A DNA stretch of 64,000 nucleotides from positions 1,240,001-1,304,000 of the forward strand of contig JAOSJM010000005.1 in NCBI GenBank assembly GCA_027494165.1. The letters are read 5' to 3'. A program made the translations under genes and the position numbers. The notes under the pieces are model-generated. The model was not told the DNA's origin. It worked only from the letters and a program-made list of their open reading frames with translations, and made no database searches. Positions within the stretch are counted from its first letter, which is position 1. The number at the start of each line of letters is the position of its first letter. Below, piece by piece: positions 60,016 through 64,000 of the stretch. The DNA comes from Acidimicrobiia bacterium (GTDB lineage: Bacteria > Actinomycetota > Acidimicrobiia > IMCC26256 > JAOSJM01).

Positions 60016-60771
60016 TCAGCGGTCGGCCGGCGACCCCGGCCCGCGGATCCCCAGGACGGCGGGCAGCTCCGCGTGATCCGTGATCACGGCGTCCCCCGAC
60101 GGCCCCTCGCTCGGATCGGCGTCGTCGTTGACGCCGGCGAACCGGACGGCTCGTATCCCCATCGCCCTGGCCCCGGCCACGTCGGTCCGCCGGCGGTCGC
60201 CGACGTGGGCGGCCTCGTGGGGTCGGACGTTCCCGAGGCCCTCGAGCGCGTGGGCGAAGATGCGGCGGTCGGGCTTGTAGACGCCGACCTCGTCCGAGAA
60301 CGACCAGTGGTCGAAGGCGTCGAGGACGCCGTGGCGGTCGAGGTGGGCCCGCAGGACGGGTGAGGGGGTGAACCCGACGTCGCAGACGATGCCCACGCGG
60401 ATCCCGGCGTCGGCGAGCGCCTCGAGCACCTCCCGGACCCCGGGGATCAACACCAGCTCGGCGCCTTCGGCAGACGCGACGAAGGCCTCGACCGCGCAGC
60501 GGTGTGTCGCGCTCCCCGGAGTCGTGCCGCCGAGGCCGGCGAGCAACTGGCCGGCCGCGTCGACCCCGGTGAACTGGCGGTTCTCCCGCCAGTTCTGCAC
60601 CCAGGACGCCCACACGCCGTCGTACGCCGTGCCGAGCCGGGCCGCGTCGACGGCGACGCCCGCTTGGGCCATGACCGCCACGACCGCTTCGAGCCGCCGG
60701 GACCGGAGATGGCCGCGCTCGACCTCGGTGCAGAGCGTCTCCCAGTAGTCGAACGTGACGGCGTCGGGCAC
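60016..60771 (-). CDS. HAD-superfamily hydrolase
   Basis: 251 aa. HAD fold with helical cap. Motif I is VTFDYWETL, in which the first Asp (nucleophile) is present but the usual second Asp is Trp. Motif II is GIVCDVGFTPS, motif III lysine KPDRRIFAHAL, motif IV HVGDRRRTDVAGARAMGI. Loss of the general acid Asp is seen in some dehalogenase-type and other HADs, so the substrate is uncertain. ATG 60771. It lies downstream of bldC across a strong terminator. Confidence 0.85.
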   Translation of the reverse strand: MPDAVTFDYWETLCTEVERGHLRSRRLEAVVAVMAQAGVAVDAARLGTAYDGVWASWVQNWRENRQFTGVDAAGQLLAGLGGTTPGSATHRCAVEAFVASAEGAELVLIPGVREVLEALADAGIRVGIVCDVGFTPSPVLRAHLDRHGVLDAFDHWSFSDEVGVYKPDRRIFAHALEGLGNVRPHEAAHVGDRRRTDVAGARAMGIRAVRFAGVNDDADPSEGPSGDAVITDHAELPAVLGIRGPGSPADR

Positions 60772-60806
60772 GACGGACCTCGGGGCTCCTCACGGCCCGG
60801 ACGCGG

Positions 60807-60836
60807 CGAACGCCGCGGCGGCCGCCGCGGCGTTCG
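60807..60836 (-). terminator. Perfect 30-bp palindrome, terminator after bldC
   Basis: CGAACGCCGCGGCGG (60807-60821) and its exact complement (60822-60836), 17 nt beyond the bldC stop on the minus strand. Confidence 0.75.
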
Positions 60837-60853
60837 GGACGGGACCGGCGAGG

Positions 60854-61054
60854 TCAGACCTCGGTGCCCTCCTCGACCTGCTCGAGGAAGCGCCGGATCT
60901 CCGAGGCCCGGAAGCGCCGGTGGCCACCGAGCGTCCGGATCGCCGAGATCTTGCCTGCCCGGGCCCAACGCGTGACGGTCTTGGGGTTGACCCTGAACAT
61001 CGCCGCCACCTCGGACGGCGTCAACAGAGCCTCCTGCTCGGGCTGTGGCTGCAT
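60854..61054 (-). CDS. bldC: BldC-type MerR-like DNA-binding protein
   Basis: 66 aa. ALLTPSEVAAMFRVNPKTVTRWARAGKISAIRTLGGHRRFRASEIRRFLEQ is a near copy of Streptomyces BldC across the winged helix-turn-helix. BldC binds DNA cooperatively as head-to-tail oligomers at direct repeats and controls developmental timing in Streptomyces; its role here is unknown. ATG 61054 gives the normal length; the longer upstream frame is non-coding. It supports an actinobacterial host. Confidence 0.93.
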   Translation of the reverse strand: MQPQPEQEALLTPSEVAAMFRVNPKTVTRWARAGKISAIRTLGGHRRFRASEIRRFLEQVEEGTEV

Positions 61055-61489
61055 GGATCCCTCCACTCCTTCGTCCTCCGCCTCGGTGCAGCCGGCGACA
61101 CGGCCGCTCACGGCTCCTCGCCGGCGACGGTGCTTCGCTCCGCACGAAAGCACCGGACCGACCTTTTCGTCACGACAGCGTATCGTGCGGGCATTCCGGG
61201 AGCGATAGCCCCGCCGGGTCATTCACACCGTCGAGCCGGGCTAGTCCCCGCCGCGTCAACCTTGGAATCCCAAGGAACCGGGACGCACGGAGTGCGCGAT
61301 CGCCATCTGGTCACACCACCCTAGCGAGGCCGAGACGCCCGGCTCCACGCGGGGGTGACGGACCGGACGAGCGGCCCCCGACAGGGCAACGAGGCCCTGC
61401 GGGGTGCACGGGCCGCTGCCCCGACCCATGTGCCGCCGACCCCGACGGCCCCGGGACGCGCGGCGGAGCGGCCGGTACACTGCCGCGCC
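61055..61489. other. Divergent intergenic region bldC / parA-like
   Basis: 435 bp without a supported gene. It holds a palindrome CCTTGG-AATC-CCAAGG (61260-61275) that could be an operator, a -10-like TACGCT on the minus strand (plus-strand AGCGTA near 61180) for bldC, and TACACT (61477-61482) on the plus strand for the parA-like gene. Confidence 0.5.
61477..61482 (+). promoter_or_regulatory. Probable -10 box of the parA-like gene (leaderless)
   Basis: TACACT about 8 nt before GTG 61490; no Shine-Dalgarno between them. A leaderless transcript is the simplest reading. Confidence 0.42.
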
Positions 61490-62296
61490 GTGGCCCGGGT
61501 CCTCGCGGTGGCGAACCAGAAGGGGGGCGTCGCCAAGACCACCACGGTCCACACGCTCGGCACCGCGCTCTCCCGACTCGGCGAGCGCGTCCTCCTCGTC
61601 GACCTGGATCCGCAGGCGTGCCTCAGCTATTCGGCCGGGCTCGACCCCGACGCCCTGCCGACCAGCCTCCACGACGTGCTCGTCGGGCGGGCCGAAGCGG
61701 TCGACGTCGTCATCGAGACCGAGGGCCTGTGGCTGCTGCCGGCATCCATCGACCTCGCCGGCTCCGAGGTCCACCTCCTCACCCGCACCGGTCGGGAGCA
61801 TGCCCTGGCCCGGGCCCTCGAACCGATCCGGGGCGGCTTCGACCGGATCCTCGTCGACTGCCCGCCCTCCCTGGGGATCCTCACCATCAACGGGCTCACC
61901 GCCGCGGACGAGGTGCTCGTCCCGCTCCAGTGCGAGACCCTGAGCCACCGTGGGGTCGGGCAGCTCCTCGAGACCATCGACGACGTCCGCACGTTCACCA
62001 ATCCCGACCTGCGGGTACGGGGCATCGTCGCCACCATGTTCGACCGTCGCACGCGCCACGGCCGCGAGGTGCTCGAGGACGTCCGGGGCCGCTACGGCCT
62101 CCCCGTGCTCGAGCCCCCCATCCCGAAGTCCGTCCGCTTCGCCGAGGCCCCGGCGCGCGGCTGCACGGTCCTCGACCACGCCGGCGACGGGCCGGGAGCC
62201 GACGCCTACCGATCGCTCGCGACCGCGCTCCACGCCGACCTGGGCGCCGGCGCCCCGGAAGCCCTGGGCGTGCTGAGGATCGTGCCCGAGCGATGA
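61490..62296 (+). CDS. ParA/MinD-family ATPase
   Basis: 268 aa. VARVLAVANQKGGVAKTTTVHTLGTAL has the deviant Walker A KGGVAKTT, then LLVDLDPQACLSYSAGL (Walker A'), RILVDCPPSLGILTINGLTAADEVLVPLQCETLSHRGVGQLLETID and GIVATMFDRRTRHGREVLEDV. All are Soj/ParA landmarks. It may position DNA or another cargo, but no parB lies alongside, and the chromosomal parAB is usually near the origin, so this is an orphan. GTG 61490 is chosen because the family begins here. The stop overlaps the next gene (ATGA). Confidence 0.9.
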   Translation: MARVLAVANQKGGVAKTTTVHTLGTALSRLGERVLLVDLDPQACLSYSAGLDPDALPTSLHDVLVGRAEAVDVVIETEGLWLLPASIDLAGSEVHLLTRTGREHALARALEPIRGGFDRILVDCPPSLGILTINGLTAADEVLVPLQCETLSHRGVGQLLETIDDVRTFTNPDLRVRGIVATMFDRRTRHGREVLEDVRGRYGLPVLEPPIPKSVRFAEAPARGCTVLDHAGDGPGADAYRSLATALHADLGAGAPEALGVLRIVPER

Positions 62297-62616
62297 ACGA
62301 GCGCGACCCGCAGGGGAAGCGGGCGCTCTTCTCGGACGCCCCGATCCCCCCGGCGGCGGGGTCCGGGGTCCCGATCCCGCCCGGCCCCGGCCGCTCGCCG
62401 GGGAAGGAGGCCCTGTACTCCACCGCCGTCCGGCGCCCCGGCACCGTCGTGCTGGAGTGCTCGTCGTGCCACGGCCGCACCCGGGTCGACGTGCTCGAGC
62501 TGGCCCTGCGGCACCTCCCGGTCTGGCTCTGGATCCCCGGCCGTCGCTACTCGCGCCTGCTCCGCTGCCCCGCCTGCGAGCGCCGCACGTGGGTCCGGGT
62601 GTCCTGGCTCGCCTGA
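62293..62616 (+). CDS. Small zinc-ribbon-like protein coupled to parA
   Basis: 107 aa, not recognised by name. A Pro/Gly-rich disordered first half is followed by LECSSCHGRTRVDVLELALRHLPVWLWIPGRRYSRLLRCPACERRTWVRVSWL, with two CxxC pairs (CSSC and CPAC) able to bind one zinc. Overlap with the ParA-like gene suggests a partner protein. It ends 10 nt before the first copy of repeat array B. Confidence 0.72.
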   Translation: MNERDPQGKRALFSDAPIPPAAGSGVPIPPGPGRSPGKEALYSTAVRRPGTVVLECSSCHGRTRVDVLELALRHLPVWLWIPGRRYSRLLRCPACERRTWVRVSWLA

Positions 62617-62626
62617 TCCCCGGCGA

Positions 62627-62795
62627 CCCGGGTGTCCCTACCGTCGCCCAGCGGGGGTGAGCACACCCGAGACCCCAACGAACGGCGACCCGGGTGTCCC
62701 TGCCGTCGCCCAGCGGGGGTGAGCACACCCGAGACCCCGACCACCGGCCACCCGGGTGCCTCCACCGTCGCCCAGCGGGGGTGAGCACACCCGAG
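62627..62795. repeat. Three tandem copies of a 45-bp hairpin element, 62-bp period (array B)
   Basis: Cores at 62627-62671, 62689-62733 and 62751-62795 with 17-nt spacers. Each begins CCCGGGTG and ends CACACCCGAG, forming an outer stem, with the highly conserved CGTCGCCCAGCGGGGGTGAG inside. It fills the junction between converging genes (62616 plus, 62814 minus). Same family as array A at 7682-7850, inverted relative to it. Confidence 0.9.
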
Positions 62796-62813
62796 ACCGC
62801 GAGGGCCGTCGGG

Positions 62814-63872
62814 TCAGGCCCGGGCGAGGAAGACCTTCCCGTCGCCCTCACGCACCTCGCCCACGACCCAGGCGTGGTGCCCGGCCGCCCGGGCCAGGTC
62901 CACGGCCTTCAACGCGTCCCGGGGGTGCACGACCGCGATCATGCCGAGACCCAGGTTGAACACCCGCTCCATCTCGCCGTCGGCCACATCCCCGGCCGCC
63001 TGCACCTCGGCGAAGATGCGGGGCTCCTCCCAGCTCCCGCGACGGACGACCGCGTCGCAGCGCTCGGGCAGCACCCGCTGGAGGTTCCCGGGGATCCCGC
63101 CGCCGGTCACGTGGGCGAAGGCGTGCACCTCGACGTGGCGGCGGAGCTGGAGCAGCGCCGGCGCGTAGATGCGGCTCGGCCGGAGCAGCTCCTCGGCCAG
63201 GGTGTGGCGAGCCCCGGGCCAGGCGGGCCCGTCGAGGCTCCGGCCCTCCCGCTCGAGCAGGGCCGCCCGGGCGAGCGAGTACCCGTTGCAGCGCAGGCCG
63301 GGGCTGGCCAGGCCCACGAGCCGGTCGCCCGGTCTCACGCCCGCCGGCAGGACCGCCGACCGCTCGACCACGCCGACGGCGAACCCGACCAGGTCGAACT
63401 CGCCGGGCTCCATGACCCCCGGGTGCTCCGACATCTCTCCGCCGAGGAGCGCGCACCCGGCCTGCCGGCAGCCGTCGGCCACCCCCGCGACGATGGCCTC
63501 GATCACGTCGGGCTCGAGCCGCCCGACCGAGACGTAGTCGAGGAAGAACAGGGGCTCCGCCCCCTGCACGGCGATGTCGTCGACCGACATGGCGACCAGG
63601 TCGACCCCGATCGTGTCGTACGTCCTCGCCAGCCGGGCGACGAGGGACTTCGTCCCCACGCCGTCGGTGGACGACACGAGCACCGGTTCCCGGTAGCGGG
63701 ACGGGTCGAAGCGGAACAGGCCCCCGAACCCGCCGATGTCGCCGACGACCTCGGGCCGGAAGGTGGAGCGGACGTGGTCCTTGATGCGCTCGACCGCGAT
63801 CTCGCCGGCGGCGATGTCGACTCCCGCCCTCCCGTAGGTGAGCGGTTCCGGGGTCCGGTCGCGTCGCGGCAT
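62814..63872 (-). CDS. purM: Phosphoribosylformylglycinamidine cyclo-ligase PurM
   Basis: 352 aa. ATP-dependent ring closure to AIR in purine synthesis. LTYGRAGVDIAAGEIAVERIK, IGGFGGLF, LVSSTDGVGTK, DLVAMSVDDIAVQGAEPLFFLDYVSVGRL, GCALLGGEMSEHPGVMEPGEFDL and HVTGGGIPGNLQRVLP are the family motifs. ATG 63872 begins MPRRDRTPEPLTYGRAG. It lies 4 nt after purF, the usual purF-purM order. Confidence 0.96.
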   Translation of the reverse strand: MPRRDRTPEPLTYGRAGVDIAAGEIAVERIKDHVRSTFRPEVVGDIGGFGGLFRFDPSRYREPVLVSSTDGVGTKSLVARLARTYDTIGVDLVAMSVDDIAVQGAEPLFFLDYVSVGRLEPDVIEAIVAGVADGCRQAGCALLGGEMSEHPGVMEPGEFDLVGFAVGVVERSAVLPAGVRPGDRLVGLASPGLRCNGYSLARAALLEREGRSLDGPAWPGARHTLAEELLRPSRIYAPALLQLRRHVEVHAFAHVTGGGIPGNLQRVLPERCDAVVRRGSWEEPRIFAEVQAAGDVADGEMERVFNLGLGMIAVVHPRDALKAVDLARAAGHHAWVVGEVREGDGKVFLARA

Positions 63873-63876
63873 CGAC

Positions 63877-64000
63877 CTAGGCGCGCGCCGCGGGCTCGGC
63901 CTCGAGCACGTGCTTCGAGTCGATCTCGGGCACCGGGACGGGGTAGTCGCCCGAGAGGCAGGCCGTGCAGAACGAGCCGGGTCCGGCACCCGTGGCCGCG
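63877..64000 (-). CDS. purF: Amidophosphoribosyltransferase PurF, C-terminal end (cut by window edge)
   Basis: About 40 codons. GSFCTACLSGDYPVPVPE matches the conserved end of the PurF phosphoribosyltransferase domain (C-x-A-C-F-(S/T)-G-x-Y-P). The remaining residues are an Ala/Glu-rich tail. First enzyme of purine synthesis, immediately upstream of purM. Confidence 0.92.
   Translation of the reverse strand, partial: AATGAGPGSFCTACLSGDYPVPVPEIDSKHVLEAEPAARA

Overview
The window is very GC-rich bacterial DNA with dense, overlapping genes, many GTG starts, a BldC-type regulator and LpqH-like lipoproteins. That points to a flagellated actinobacterium, probably of the class Acidimicrobiia. The phylum is well supported; the class is inference from gene content.

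Layout: 1-4710 holds three tandem flagellin genes (the first cut by the window edge), fliD, fliS and a small FliT-position gene. 4823-16657 is a flagellin-glycosylation island: a complete pseudaminic-type sugar pathway (PseB, C, F, I and a fused PseG-PseH), an amidotransferase trio (PseA with HisH-like and HisF-like partners), a TPR-glycosyltransferase and an unassigned protein. 17046-38747 is one long run of flagellar genes (flgBC-fliEFGHIJ-p60-fliK-flgDE, flbD-motAB-fliL, fliMNOPQR-flhB, flhA-flhF-like). 39088-49441 is a minus-strand chemotaxis block (two CheX-type phosphatases, two CheY, CheR, CheB, CheW, CheA, two receptors). 49755-57398 is a more accessory stretch next to a tRNA-Lys: two small lipoproteins, a large LuxR-family ATPase regulator, a von Willebrand D-type lipoprotein and an IS3 remnant. 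57773-64000 is housekeeping: tRNA-Glu/Asp/Phe, HAD hydrolase, bldC, a ParA-like ATPase, a zinc-ribbon protein, purM and the end of purF.

How it works together: nearly every flagellar, chemotaxis and sugar transcription unit starts with a copy of one promoter pattern, CTCAN-N15-GCCGATNN, matching the sigma-28 (FliA/SigD/WhiG) architecture. I found about a dozen by eye. Early structural operons, the motor, the export gate, receptors, the filament and its sugar enzymes therefore seem to share one sigma factor, not lying within this window. The flagellin leaders carry hairpins with GGA in the loop over the ribosome binding site, the signature of CsrA control.

Other striking points are two MshEN-like c-di-GMP motifs inside CheA, about 1 kb of identical sequence shared by the two receptor genes, and structured repeat arrays filling three convergent gene junctions (two arrays, 55 kb apart, belong to one family). 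About a dozen genes carry single-base indels, mostly C5/G5 runs where six bases restore the frame. This looks like sequencing error, and all such genes are annotated here across the shift.
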